Assembly: GCF_010015445.1 (NCBI RefSeq)
Contig: NC_053133.1
Location: 5,811,700 to 5,875,699, forward strand
From: Perca fluviatilis
Lineage: Eukaryota; Chordata; Actinopteri; Perciformes; Percidae
Direction of reading: 5' to 3'
DNA: 64,000 bases
Shown piece by piece: positions 32,296-43,057 of the stretch. The translations under genes and the position numbers were made by a program. The notes under the pieces are model-generated. The model saw only the letters and a program-made list of their open reading frames with translations. It was not told the DNA's origin and searched no databases. Position 1 is the stretch's first letter; every line of letters starts with the position of its first letter.

Positions 32296-32502
32296 CTACA
32301 GTATGTTGGCCTGGCTATCTACGGAAGCATATGATTCTGATTCCATGATGCGTAGCCGTGCCTCAAACTCACTAAGCCTTGCCTCCAGAGCAGCGAATAT
32401 ACTACATTTATTACATGTATCGTTATCACTAAAGGAGGCAGAGGAGTAGCTAAACATTTGACACACAGAGCAAGAGAGAGCAGGAGAGGGAGAGGAATTA
32501 GC
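32296..32502 (-). pseudogene. LINE ORF1-like fragment with Cys pairs and coiled coil
   Basis: Upstream of ORF2 on the same strand, the frame from ATG at 32502 reads MANSSPSPALSCSVCQMF, then CNKCSIFAALEARLSEFEAR and LRIMESES. Two CxxC pairs (SCSVC, CNKC) followed by a Leu/Glu heptad-like stretch fit a small ORF1 of a CR1-group LINE, which binds RNA and multimerises. The frame continues only to a stop at 32296. The larger open frame reported from 32697 includes unrelated upstream sequence. Confidence 0.6.
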
Positions 32503-32685
32503 CATTGCTACCCTGCAGCTCTGCACACTGCAGGGTAGATAGATATATCTTATACATTTCTTATATGTCTTACTGTATTTTGAGGCCTGAGGTGCCAAAA
32601 ACAAACTTTTTGTATTAAAGGCAAATAATAAATATTTTAGTTTCAGGTTGCTTTTGGGAAGCTTGGAGGACTCCTTTGCATATAA

Positions 32686-33608
32686 AGGCCCTGACACACC
32701 AACCAGATGGCCGACCGTCGGCAGAAAAGGCAGTCGGACTGATCAGTCGGCTCCCAAAGGTAAAAAAAATGACGAAGCGGCTTGAGCGTACGTTCTGCTC
32801 GTGCACAAGACGTAGTACATCTTCATAACAGCAGGCGGCGCTAATCTGTATTGTCGCCCAAAAACTGAAAACCGAAAATGACGGAACATCTCTCTTGACC
32901 TAGGCTATGTTTAGACAGAAACGATCTGAAGAGAAAACACAAAAGTGGCGTTGCGTTCTCACTTTTTATTCCGCGTTTAGATGGGAGTTTTTTTGGGGGG
33001 GGAATCTGCATGCATACGGTGACACAAAAGTGTGTAAAATTCGATGTAGTATGCAAACCAGGCGGCTAGGTGGCACTGCCACACAACACCACCAAGGCCG
33101 CGCGCCTGTGTAAGACCTTCCTTCTACTTCTCTCCCTAGTAGCGCCAAACCAAAACACTTCGAAGCTAACAACAAATTGTCTGGAAAGACGAGGAGGTGG
33201 AGTTGCATCTCTCTCTTTCTCTTCATCCGCAACGTTGTCACCTACTCTGGCTCAAATGAATAGCCTACATATGGTCATCGAACTATAACAACCTTATCCA
33301 CATTGATCGTTGTTGTCATTAACTCGCTGAACGGAAGAAAATACGATAAGAAGATACTGGCGTTGTCAGCTCTCGGGCTTCTTCTTGTGGAAGAAGCACT
33401 GATTCACTAGTCAAGGGTTAGCACTCCACCAATCAGATTGGTCATTGAGTCCGACTGCCCACTGGCCGAATCAACAAGTCAAATTGGCCCAAATGGACGC
33501 CGACGGCTCCTCCGACTGACAAGGGCACGGAACACACCGAACAGACTCGAGTCACCGACCTCGCCAGACTGTCCGACGGCCGATAATCGGGTTGGTGTGT
33601 CAGCGCCA
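32686..33608 (+). mobile_element. Harbinger-like MITE, complete copy, TAA duplication
   Basis: 923 bp between TAA at 32683-32685 and TAA at 33609-33611. Ends AGGCCCTGACACACCAACC and, reverse-complemented, TGGCGCTGACACACCAACC. Subterminal GGCCGACCGTCGGCAGAAAA and GACCTCGCCAGACTGTCC match 24576-25127. The middle (about 32900-33250) is not in the shorter copy and may be a further insertion; it begins near GACAGAAACGATCTGAAGAG. Confidence 0.9.
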
Positions 33609-33611
33609 TAA

Positions 33612-33974
33612 GATGTGTTTGGCATTCATCAGGAGCTCAGTAATGCAAATTGATGACAATCACTGTACAAGGCCTTGAATGACATAATAACTGATTATTT
33701 CCCTGTCAGCCTTTACTGTGTCTGTTGAATGGATGGGAGTCTTGTCCAGGTTTAATGTTTGACATACAGTATTATGACATGAAACATAAGAAACCAGCTG
33801 GTGTCCCAGATTTCTCCGCTATTTCTTTTCCTACTATGAGTGATGCTTTGCATGCATAATATAGCACCTGTTTCTTACAAACATTATTTCACGACTGAAC
33901 TAAAATAGAGACAACTTGCCCTCATGGCTGGATGATCTGAAATGGAATGTATGTGTTCTGTCCATAGCTTATAG
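33612..33974. other. no gene recognised
   Basis: Nothing beyond ordinary AT-rich sequence. Confidence 0.4.
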
Positions 33975-33983
33975 AATTTCTAC

Positions 33984-34134
33984 GGTGTTTGGTGTTTTAA
34001 GCCCCCAACGTCATCTAGGATCTAGGATTAGGCAATGGTTAGGGTTAGGGTTAGGGTTAGGGTTAGGTGCCTTCAAGTCGACGGTCACAGCCTTGCCTTG
34101 AAGTCGATGTTGGGGGCTTAAAACACCATAGAGC
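33984..34134. mobile_element. small foldback element containing TTAGGG repeats
   Basis: Inverted ends TGGTGTTTTAAGCCCCCAAC (about 33990-34009 and, inverted, 34105-34124) flank five TTAGGG-type units at about 34038-34067. AATTTCTAC at 33975-33983 and again at 34135-34143 would be a 9-bp target duplication. The TTAGGG run is therefore carried by a mobile element and is not evidence of a chromosome end or fusion. Confidence 0.8.
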
Positions 34135-34235
34135 AATTTCTACTGTTCTCAACTGTTTTTCACTTTAATTGGATAGTTCTAACACACATCTACAAACATT
34201 GAGTGGAGAATGCCTGATTACAGTCTTTTTAAATG

Positions 34236-34445
34236 ACGATTCAGTTTAATTCCATTTTATTTATAGTGTCACTTTATAGACACAGAGCAGGTCTATACCA
34301 CACTCTATAAAATACAGAGAGCCAACAGTTTACTCAGTGGGACAGCGGCGATGATAAACTTCCTTTAACCTTGGACAGAACCGGGCTCTTGGTGGGCGGC
34401 CATCTACCTCCACTAACTATAATAATTATAGAAATATGACTCATA
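34236..34445 (-). mobile_element. diverged LINE 3' end, reverse orientation
   Basis: Reverse relative of 23485-24131: TAATTCCATTTTATTTATAG, GGTCTATACCACACTCTATA, AAACTTCCTTTAACC and GGGCTCTTGGTGGGCGG correspond to the tail, the GTGTGGTCTAGACC block and the CCAAGAGCCTGG block. Confidence 0.65.
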
Positions 34446-34755
34446 ATAATTCTATAACTTCGTGGGTGGTGCTGCTCTATGACCCGCTCCATTTCCAGTG
34501 CAGAGCATTCATCCAGGCGACACCACTGGCGCTGAGAACCTGAGGGGTGTGTGAGCGTGCTGGGCTGCAGCAGCTGGCCAACGCACACCGCCACAGGAAG
34601 TGAATGTCTAATCCCCTAACCCAATCAGAAGGCTGGAGAGGGCAGCACACACAGCTAATAATTAATAACAACCAAAAGAAGAAGATTTATTTTGCCCTTA
34701 TCTTACTAATTATTTGTGATGAATTATTCTTATTGTTACAGAGACTCAATGTCCC

Positions 34756-35620
34756 TACCTTAGAAATCCAGAGTTCTCGCAAGAGCACAATTTGAATTTG
34801 CTCAGGGAGTCACTCTGCCCTAACTATGCCCTTGTAGCCGAGCTGCACCAATCACATCGGTGTATCTGATATAGGCGGGCCAGAGGCGAGCTAAACAGAT
34901 GACGACAGTTTAATCTACCAGTTAGGCCGGTTACACACTGGATGCGTTGCGCGAGCGTGTCGGCTCCGTGGCGTGTCCGTTTATATTTCGGCTCCCATGT
35001 TAACAGGTTAGAGCTTACACGCTGCCTGCGTGACACGGCTCGAGCCGCGCCGAAAACGCGTGCCTGCTATTTTTCACGCGACACGCCGTGTCTAGGTTTT
35101 GATATAAATGCAGATATAAATGTAATTAATTTTCTAATATTGCACCTGTCAATACAGAACAAAATATCCTGTGGCCTATTTTGCCGTCAATACTGCCGAC
35201 GTTGTCTTTGCTGTAATCAGATCAGTATATATTTATGTTTAACATGGTATTTCATTTTATCAATGGGAAACATATATACAGATACATGTATCCAGACAAG
35301 GCTAGCAGCAGCAGCAGCGCCGCATCAGACACGTTTCTGGTGTGTAAAGACATAGAAAAATCCACGCAGCCGCCACGCAGCTGACACGCCACGCTCACGC
35401 CACGCAGGCAATGTGTAACCGGCCTTAGCTCCGCTGGTAGCTAAGCGCCCCTAAGGGGATACGTCAGCCCGTGTATTGTTGTGATTGGTCGTAGTGTTAT
35501 CCAATTGTGTGCAGTGAGATTTTCAAATGCATGCTTGGTGCCGCCCCTCGAGTTGGGCCATTTTCATTTCTCAATGCCAGACCCTTAATCTTTCGGATTG
35601 GGGTCTGGATTTCCAGGCTA
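34756..35620 (+). mobile_element. MITE with 9-bp target duplication, copy 3, split by an insertion
   Basis: Starts TACCTTAGAAATCCAGAG and ends CTGGATTTCCAGGCTA. Flanks CAATGTCCC at 34747-34755 and at 35621-35629 are identical. The ends belong to the same family as 3812 and 28857, but the body is more diverged. Its middle is interrupted by the complete element at 34925-35424; without that it is about 360 bp. Confidence 0.88.
34925..35424 (+). mobile_element. Harbinger-like MITE inserted in another MITE
   Basis: 500 bp between TTA at 34922-34924 and TTA at 35425-35427. Ends GGCCGGTTACACACTGGATG and, reverse-complemented, GGCCGGTTACACATTGCCTG. The second copy is at the left edge of the window (1-446). 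The open frame of 137 codons inside is not a gene. Confidence 0.92.
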
Positions 35621-35707
35621 CAATGTCCCTGCAGTAAATCCTAGATTTCCTTGACGACAAAGAATAAAACGCTTATTCCTTTTCTTTGTGTTTAGTGCAA
35701 AAATTAC

Positions 35708-35717
35708 TTTATTTATT
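35708..35717 (-). terminator. polyadenylation signals of the crystallin gene
   Basis: On the minus strand two overlapping AATAAA hexamers occupy 35717-35712 and 35713-35708, about 26-35 bases after the TAA stop at 35745-35743. This gives a very short 3' UTR, as usual for gamma-crystallins. Confidence 0.8.
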
Positions 35718-35742
35718 GGTATTTGAAACACTGGGTGAATAT

Positions 35743-36581
35743 TTAGTAGCCAGAGTCCATGATGCGCCTCATGCTCATGAACCTCGTGCCGCTCATGCCC
35801 ATCTCCCTGAAGCTCTTGTACTCGCCGGGCCTCATGTACATCATCCTGCCTCTGAACTGGGCCTGCTCGTACATCAGCCAGTGGCCGTCCATCACGTGGC
35901 AGGACATGCAGTTGGACATGCGGTAGCGGTCCATGACGTTGTCGCAGTCGTCCATCATCTCGTGCATCTGGCCCCCGAAGTTCTCCTTCTCGTAGATCCT
36001 CATCCTGAACTGGCCTCTGTGCTGTTTTTTGAAGGGAATAAAAACAAATGGATATTATATATAGTGTCCCGTTTTGATTGATCGATTGATTTTATTTGAC
36101 CCTTTTTGTTATCTTTGCACCAACCTCCTAAACATCTGACCATCTTTTGATGTTCCACAGGCTTGTTGCTACATACAAAAAGGACCCATTACCTAAATTT
36201 CTCTTAACTGTAGGAGGTACAAAATCAGTAGAGCTGCCCCTAGGTGGAGTAGCTTTTGCGTGTGATGTCACCCGTAGTAGGATGATAGTGTGATTTATAA
36301 CCTACCATTGGGATCATGCGGCAGGACCTGATGCAGTCTCTCATTCCCATCATGCTCATGTAGTCAGAGTACTCTCCCCTCCTCATGAAGTACTGGTTTC
36401 CCATGTAGTTGGGCTGGTCGTAGAACATGAAGCAGCCGCTCTCCACCCTGCAGGAGTGGCACCTGCTCAGGTAGGAGCTCATGTCGTGGCAGTCGCCCAT
36501 GCACTCATAGGAGCGCCCCTGGAAGTTCCTGTCCTCGTAGAAGATGATCTTGCCCCTCATGTTCATGCCGCTGTTGCTCAT
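35743..36581 (-). CDS. crygm: gamma-M crystallin, two coding exons
   Basis: Structural lens protein of the beta/gamma-crystallin family, expected to pack at very high concentration in lens fibre cells. Exon 1 is 36581-36306 (92 codons; Greek-key motifs 1-2, e.g. [18 protein letters not shown], then RRGEYSDY). It ends ATG|GTAGGT. The intron is 36305-36022 with acceptor AAAACAG. Exon 2 is 36021-35743 (92 codons; motifs 3-4, [23 protein letters not shown]), ending in TAA. Both splice sites are in phase 0 and the 184-residue product is the usual family length. It is about 17 percent Met (31 residues) with a single Trp, the hallmark of fish gamma-M crystallins. The start at 36581 ([10 protein letters not shown]) is preferred because a TATA box lies about 50 bases upstream; there is no separate tiny first exon as in most gamma-crystallins. 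The C-terminus is MDSGY where many relatives have MDSCY. It appears intact. Exact paralogue is uncertain. Confidence 0.95.
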
Positions 36582-36627
36582 GTTGGCTGTGGATGTGCTG
36601 TTGCTTCCCACCTGGTTTAACCCTTTC

Positions 36628-36635
36628 CTTTTATA
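36628..36635 (-). promoter_or_regulatory. TATA box of the crystallin gene
   Basis: TATAAAAG on the minus strand, 47-54 bases before the ATG. It would place transcription start near 36600 and give a 5' UTR of about 20 bases. Confidence 0.8.
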
Positions 36636-36781
36636 CCTGTCCAAACGTCCGAACCACAGAGAACCCCCTTGCTCAGCAACTTACCATTGAAGCTAATAGG
36701 CTTTGCCCACAGGGAAATATGTCGTCAGGTTTCTCTTTGTTACAGCAAAAACAAAAACAATGACTACAGGACAATTAACAA

Positions 36782-36783
<2 letters not shown>

Positions 36784-36850
<67 letters not shown>
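36784..36850 (+). repeat. (TG)n microsatellite
   Basis: About 33 TG units, roughly 150 bases upstream of the crystallin TATA box. Confidence 0.99.
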
Positions 36851-36851
<1 letters not shown>

Positions 36852-37399
36852 ACAGTTAGTTTCTCCATTGTTAAAGAGGTCTATCCATATTGAGTTGTTT
36901 CTTTTTTTTCTGCTTCTCCAGTTTAAGGGGCGACAGTTAAAGCCATGAGTGTTACTTTCATAACGTGGATGGCAGGTGTGATTGATGATACGTCTCAGAG
37001 TGGTGGAGAGAGTCCAATATGAGGGACAGTTTCTTTTTCCAGAAGTGTTGTACGGTTGGGCAGTGTCAGATGTAATTTGTAGTGACTGTGGTTTACCTTG
37101 TACTGTTCCTTTTATGAGTTGAAGGTTGGGTTTATTTGTCATGGTGTATCTAGTGATAAGTAAAATCTTGGGAGAGGGAGAGATATTGTCTGATCAGTGT
37201 TTTACGCAGTATTTACAGTATTACGGTGTTTCTTCTGCTAGTGTGGATGGTTAAGGTGGTTGTTTTAAGGCCTTATGTGTGTAATGACAATGATTTGAGT
37301 TGCATGTATAGGAAAGAAGATTCTATGAGCCTATTGTGTACTTGTTAGAATGAGCTTTTTCCTGCTTCTTCTCCTGGCTAAAGTAACAGGCACAATCTA

Positions 37400-37872
37400 G
37401 AAAAGGGTGATTCATGCTTTTATTAGTTCAAGGTTGGATAACTGTAATGCTCTTTATGTTGGTCTGAATCAAACCTCCATCTCACGACTTCAACTTGTGC
37501 AAAACGCTGCTGCTCGCTTTTTAACAAATACATCTAGACGTGCACACATCACTCCCGTTCTCTACACCCTACATTGGCTCCCTGTGCATTTTAGCGTTTC
37601 ACCCCCTGATATTCGCACTATTACAGATGTACAGATGCTCTTTTTAGGTCCAAACTCAAAACCTATTTGTTTAGAATGGCTTTGAGCGGTGACAATTTCC
37701 CTCTCCTCCTCCTGTTTCTATGTAACCTTTTCTGATTTTACTGTTTTCTATGTTTCATTCTTTTTATTGTATGATATGTTGTTTTATTCTTGGTTCCTGA
37801 TATAAAGCACTTTGGATACCTGCTGGTTGCTGTAAAGTGCTATATAAATAAATGTTGATTGATTGATTGATT
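37400..37872 (+). mobile_element. LINE 3' end (CR1/L2-like) with (ATTG)n tail
   Basis: The frame from about 37407 gives HAFISSRLDNCNALYVGL, LQLVQNAAARFLT and HITPVLYTLHWLPV, the conserved C-terminal block of CR1/L2/Rex1-type reverse transcriptases. A deletion follows, and then FRSKLKTYLFRMAL in another frame. The 3' UTR ends TAAAGTGCTATATAAATAAA then (TGATTGAT)n. It is dead and 5'-truncated. Confidence 0.82.
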
Positions 37873-40800
37873 GTGAAGCAGTTCTTCAAATGGAATGAGA
37901 GCTGCCTTTTGTGCTATAACTTGAAGTGTGATACCTTTGTGTTTCAGAGTAGTGAAATTCAGCTGTTTTTTTTTTGCTCATTCCTGACCTGCTGTCAGAG
38001 GATGGCTGACCACCTCTACTTAGTAAAAGTACCAATACAACAATGTAAAAATACATTAAATTCAAAGTTCGACTTAGGTAAAAGTAGGAAAGTATTATCA
38101 GCAAAATGTACTTTTATCAAAATACAAGTGGTGGTTCTGCAGTAGAAGGTCTCCAGTTACTGATCCAGCGTTACATGTAACCTGATCAGACATCGCGAAT
38201 AAAAGACATTTATCTCAAAACAAGGTTGGTGCCTCATGAACTTTTGGCATCTATATGAGCATATACAATCGCTTAGTCATGTTATAGCTGGTTTTAAGTC
38301 TACCATCGACGGTTACAATTTTATGGCTTATACTCCAATTTGTCAATGGAGAAATTGCATTGTATTTTTAGTTCCCGAACCCGCTGTGGGTGGGACTGTT
38401 GAGCTCTATTGAAAATGAATGGCAGTGCTGAATGCTAAATACCAGGTTGGGGCGATGGATGGGTCAAACAAACACAGGACTTTCACCCAGGAGACCGGGG
38501 GTCATGTTTGAAAAGAAAAGAAAACAGACACCATACCACCATTTTTTTCTAAACTTAACTAAGTGGTTTTGGTGCCTTGACCTAACCAAACTGACGGTTT
38601 CACAACGTTAACGTGTTTAAAACTGGACCGTTACCTTCTCTGGTTTAGATATGAGGTTGGAAAATGCTCCTGTGGGTCAGATTAGAGGGGAGGAACAAAC
38701 AACCTACCGTATATGGTTGGATGGTTTGGGTTGTTGATCAATTGTACTTAAGAACAGTACTGGAGCATATTTACTTAGTTACTTTCCACCACTGCTGACC
38801 ACAGGACAAGCTGGAGAGCTGTGGTCACCTGTGATTCAGCCAATGAAGAAACTACGCTGATTATTGAAATCATGAAAGTGCCATTAGCAATGTAAAATTA
38901 TGACAAGCTTAAAGGTTGATGATACAGCTTACTGCAACCTTCCTTAATAATATTCCATAAAATTCCACTGACTTATGCAGACGTGAGCCTACAAATATGC
39001 CAAACTGACCATAGCATTCATAAGACATATAAGTATAATAAGCCACAGTGGGAATCTAATTATTCATGCCCTGCCATGTAACTGACTAAACAGGGGTGAG
39101 TTTTAAATACTTTTACATTAGAGCATCTGAGAGCATGCATAATGTAAATGGATATATCCTCCACTGTAGGCGGACTGATTACCACCGCTGCAGTCCCATC
39201 TGCTAACAGAGGTATTACTTTTAGCTTTAGCGGACAATGACATCTGGAAAATATCCAGGTGCTTTTAGTCTGACTCCTTCCTCTGCTCCCCTGCCATCTT
39301 TCCATCCATCCATCCATCCACAGACTCTTCACATTCATCTTCAGAATCCGCCCAGATTCCTCGGTGTGCCATTTAGCAGGGATGTTTTTAGAGCTCCCAC
39401 CTCCCAGCAAGGTCATTAGGCATGAGAAGTATGGAAGATGATTCCATATATCAGTTGCTCTTCAAAGCAAGTAACTGCAAAGGCAGCACACAAGGAACAT
39501 GATCCAATGGGCAAGGGCCCTGCCAGGGAATGAATGCTGTGCCATAAAAAGGTGTTAAATGCTCCGCCTGAAGGCTACTTTGGTACCGGTACAATATTAC
39601 ACAACACTGTTCATTTGGACAAAATAGTGCAGGCCCTACTGCATCTGATCAGAGCTGTGGTCAGAGGAACAAGATGACAAATAAAGCCCTGCAGGCAGTA
39701 ATAGGGCAAAGGTCACTCTGTAAGGTTCATCCTCTGGTGATCATGAATGTTTATATTTACATATACTTATATGTTTTACATTTTGAATACTGTGTAAATG
39801 TGGAAGATCAGGCCAGAAAAGCCATGGAAAAGTAACAGGGGTCAACAACAAAAATTCCAATTCTTCCTGTTGAGACCATGAATCAGCAAATTCCATGGAA
39901 ACGCAAACATCAGTTTTCTACATTCCTTGTCATGGACCAAAGTGTCAACCCTGTCCTAGAAATTAAGTTTATACACAACTAATTTGCAACAGCCAATACA
40001 TTTTGGAGGGAATGTAAAGTCACCTTGATTACATTTTCGATTACCACATGTCAATGTGAGGCAAGTGGACATATCAGTAAAATGTTGACTGACAACCAGT
40101 CCTGTAACCACACACAGGATTCAGGATGCGGCCTCCCTAAGGCAAATGTGCGTTTCTTAGGATGGCGGAGGAACGTCCCACCGTGCTCTGCCATACTGTT
40201 CCTCTGATTGACTAACCCTGACATTCTTACCCTAACCCTGACCATTCTTACTCCTCTTGCCTAAACCTAACCAATCCGGCCAACGAAGACAACGGGTACC
40301 GGGTAGCAGGGTGTGCCATAGACAGGATACACGCTCTCAGGGTGCTGGGGACGACCGTGCAGAGTCCCCGAGACACACAGACGTCGGTCCAGCAGGACAA
40401 ATCACCCCTGAGGTCCTCTGGGACTTCCGAGGGCCACCCCTCCTATAGGTGAAGGTGTGGACCTGGGAGATCATGGGCCCTTTGCTGCTTTTTTGCACTT
40501 CTGGTTAGATGCTAAATGCTTTTTGGTGTCTCCGTACCTGTAAAGTTGAATCTAATCTCATACATTCATACAGTCTCATACAGACTCGTAGAGGGTGATA
40601 TGTATAATACAATGACAGCAGAAAAATAGTGAAACAACAGAAACACTTTTGAAAAGAGGATTGCATGTGTTTTATTTTTAACAATTCAAAAGTCAAAATA
40701 AATTATTTCAATAAAAAAGGCTAAATTAAATCGAGCATCCAAGATAAAGTCTCATTACTCATATCTTACACCATATCTCACATCTCTCATAGCTCAGTTG

Positions 40801-41790
40801 AAGAACACTCGGTTCTAGCAGCGAGGTGGATATGTCATTTGTCTCTTGGATATATTTGGATATGTCTCTTGCAGCGTACGGTAAGAAATGGTGTCATTCT
40901 TTTGTAGGGTTGGGTCAGATTCTAGAACAGAGAATAAAAGCAGAGCAGTGGTGTGTGACTGGCAGAGCTCCATCCACAGCACCAGATATCAGATAGAGTC
41001 TGATCCCTGGACAGGGCACAGTCCGTTCCCTTTATTTAAACACTACAGGGCAGAGAGGTTGTGTTATTTTTCCTGTTCAAACATTTCCTTTTTTTCCAAA
41101 ATAATTGCATGTCATTCATTGCAGACAGGAACTGGTTTGTCCACGAGTATAAGGTTATTGCCAAGTGAAAGCTTGAAAGCTGCAGGGGTTGCAGTCACCA
41201 CCGGGGGGGGGGGGGGGGAGGCTGCAGCCCCTAAAGCCCCCCCCCCACACACATCCAGCGCTGGAGGATGGTTTCCGTCAAGGTGCACTTTGGGTGTTCT
41301 CAGCCTGACAGAACTTTTTAAGTAAGTACAGTGACAGACTCCGCTGTACAATTCAAGTATGATCAATTTCAATGTGTCCATCTCGGATATAATGACACGT
41401 TAGCTATTGTTGAACATAGCAAAAGAAGCGACTCAATCCTCATGCTCTGTAACAGTGGTGGGGTAGCATGTCAGCCTTTCAGCAGACTAGATGTTCCTGT
41501 GCATATGTTGTACCCTAAAAATATGAGTGATATCTCCTCTTTTCCCCCTCCTTGTCCTGGATGAGGACATGTTGATTTGACTAACGAAAGAGAGCTTGTG
41601 TTACTCGTGGACTTGTGGACTCACTCCAGACAGAACCACTGAGGGGGAACATCCCCCACTGAATCTCCACTCATCCTTTATTTGCACCTATTTCCTTGCA
41701 ACGTCATTCTGTGTTCACAGCAATATCATCCCTGGCCTTCACACTGCGTCACGTTATTTTGTTATTAAAAATGTGAGCTTTCTCTACTGT
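37873..41790. other. no gene recognised (3.9 kb)
   Basis: No splice-supported exon. A dispersed repeat piece near 38505-38700 (GTGGTTTTGGTGCC block) is shared with 8310-8425. (CCAT)n at 39301-39320. AACCCTGA repeats near 40215-40245. G and C runs at 41202-41218 and 41239-41248. Intergenic as far as I can see. Confidence 0.45.
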
Positions 41791-41794
41791 TCAC

Positions 41795-41858
41795 CACATT
41801 GCAAGTCACTCTGGATGAATGCGTCCGCTAAATGCCAAAATTGTAAATGCAAATAAAA
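41795..41858 (+). mobile_element. SINE tail remnant
   Basis: AAGTCACTCTGGATGAATGC then GTCCGCTAAATGCCAAAATT resembles the AAGTCGCTTTGGATAAAAGT/GTCAGCTAAATG tail of the SINE at 29630. The head is not present. Confidence 0.55.
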
Positions 41859-42106
41859 ACCGGTATCAGCATTACGACATGAACAGCATTTGATTAGGCT
41901 ACTGCAGAGAGCAGCTGGGCCTTTGTGTAAGTGCTTTAAGGGGGATGGGGTGTCCGAATGGGGCCCTCCATTTAGAAACATCTGTTTAAGTAAATATAAC
42001 GTTTAGGATTTAAAATAAGATTCCCCATTTGTATCTTCAAACGATTCATCTATCTCCTGAAAGTGTTCTCCATACCATTCTTATTCCCCAGCTTTTAGGC
42101 AAAGCT

Positions 42107-42110
<4 letters not shown>

Positions 42111-42165
<55 letters not shown>
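42111..42165 (+). repeat. (GT)n microsatellite
   Basis: About 27 GT units. Confidence 0.99.
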
Positions 42166-42167
<2 letters not shown>

Positions 42168-42229
42168 GGTGCAAGGCCATGCAGAGCTCAGTTGGACATC
42201 AAATAACAGTCCCACTCTCCAGGGACTAG

Positions 42230-42231
<2 letters not shown>

Positions 42232-42318
<87 letters not shown>
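42232..42318 (+). repeat. (GT)n microsatellite
   Basis: About 43 GT units, 66 bases after the previous array. Confidence 0.99.
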
Positions 42319-42323
<5 letters not shown>

Positions 42324-42839
42324 CTGACATATGGAGAGATGCACACAGGCCTAGCCACAGCATGTCATTGAGGATATGTTATCTGGGGTAGAATGGTATC
42401 TGTGTTTGCTGCTGTTATTATTAGTATTATTATCATATGTTTCCTCAGTCAGAGACACAGTGACATGTTCTTTCTGTCTGACCATCACCTGAGTGTCACC
42501 TTCCTACTTCTTCTTTCCTCTGGTTCTAAACCTTTTCTGTGGAGGATTCTGTTGACCTGTGACCCTTATGTTTTCACGCTGACTACACTGGAGTTTTCCT
42601 GTGGGTAGTATTAAATCAGATGTAATGATAGGTTGTCTTTTAGGAGTTTTGCTCATGAGGTGGTTGTTGAAAGATTAGGACGTGTAGTGCATCAGAACAT
42701 ATCGATTGCATCTATTATATAAAATGTATACTTATATTAGATGTATAGCCTAATTATATTAGATGCTGACATTAAATAGTCTACTCTGTCATTATTGTGA
42801 ACAGCAACAGTGTTTGTTTACAGCAGTGGTGGAGTTGCT

Positions 42840-42993
42840 CCAGTGGGGCGGGGTGTGGCGGAGCGCTCCGCAAATCAGCATCGAGATTTCCCCTCGGGAG
42901 GCGGGACTTGCGGCCCTATTAGCCAATCGGCGTCTACCTTCCTCAGCGCTGTGAGAAGTTAGCAGTCGGCTGGCAGATTGGTCCGTAGCCACG
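42840..42993 (+). promoter_or_regulatory. GC-rich, TATA-less promoter region
   Basis: Local rise in G+C and CpG (CGGAGCGCTCCGC, GGAGGCGGGACTTGCGG), a CCAAT box (AGCCAATCGG, CCAAT at 42923-42927) and a GC-box-like GGCGGG. It sits directly before an ATG in good context. CpG-rich sequence continues past the exon to about 43400. Confidence 0.6.
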
Positions 42994-43057
42994 ATGGATG
43001 CAATACCATGCCTTCTGTTTGTCCTCCTGTTCGGGACACGGATACAAGAACATACCG
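42994..43057 (+). CDS. first coding exon encoding a signal peptide
   Basis: The ATG at 42994 has a strong context (A at -3, G at +4). The frame is MDAIPCLLFVLLFGTRIQEHT plus one base. It has a short polar start, a hydrophobic core PCLLFVLLFG and a plausible cleavage region, so it looks like a secretory signal peptide. The exon ends at CCG|GTAAGA (donor GT 43058-43059), leaving phase 1, the usual phase after signal-peptide exons of secreted or membrane proteins with extracellular modules. The promoter features upstream agree. I could not identify the protein. A weak candidate for a next exon in matching phase begins at 50819. The long CpG-rich intron start also fits a real 5' gene end. Confidence 0.6.

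Noticed and set aside
34038..34067. TTAGGG run as a true telomere or fusion point
   Set aside because: Only about five units, embedded in a small foldback element in the middle of ordinary sequence.
35743..36003. Exon 2 of the crystallin starting at its internal ATG (36003)
   Set aside because: The splice acceptor at 36022-36024 and the conserved HRGQFR residues show that the exon starts at 36021, not at the ATG.
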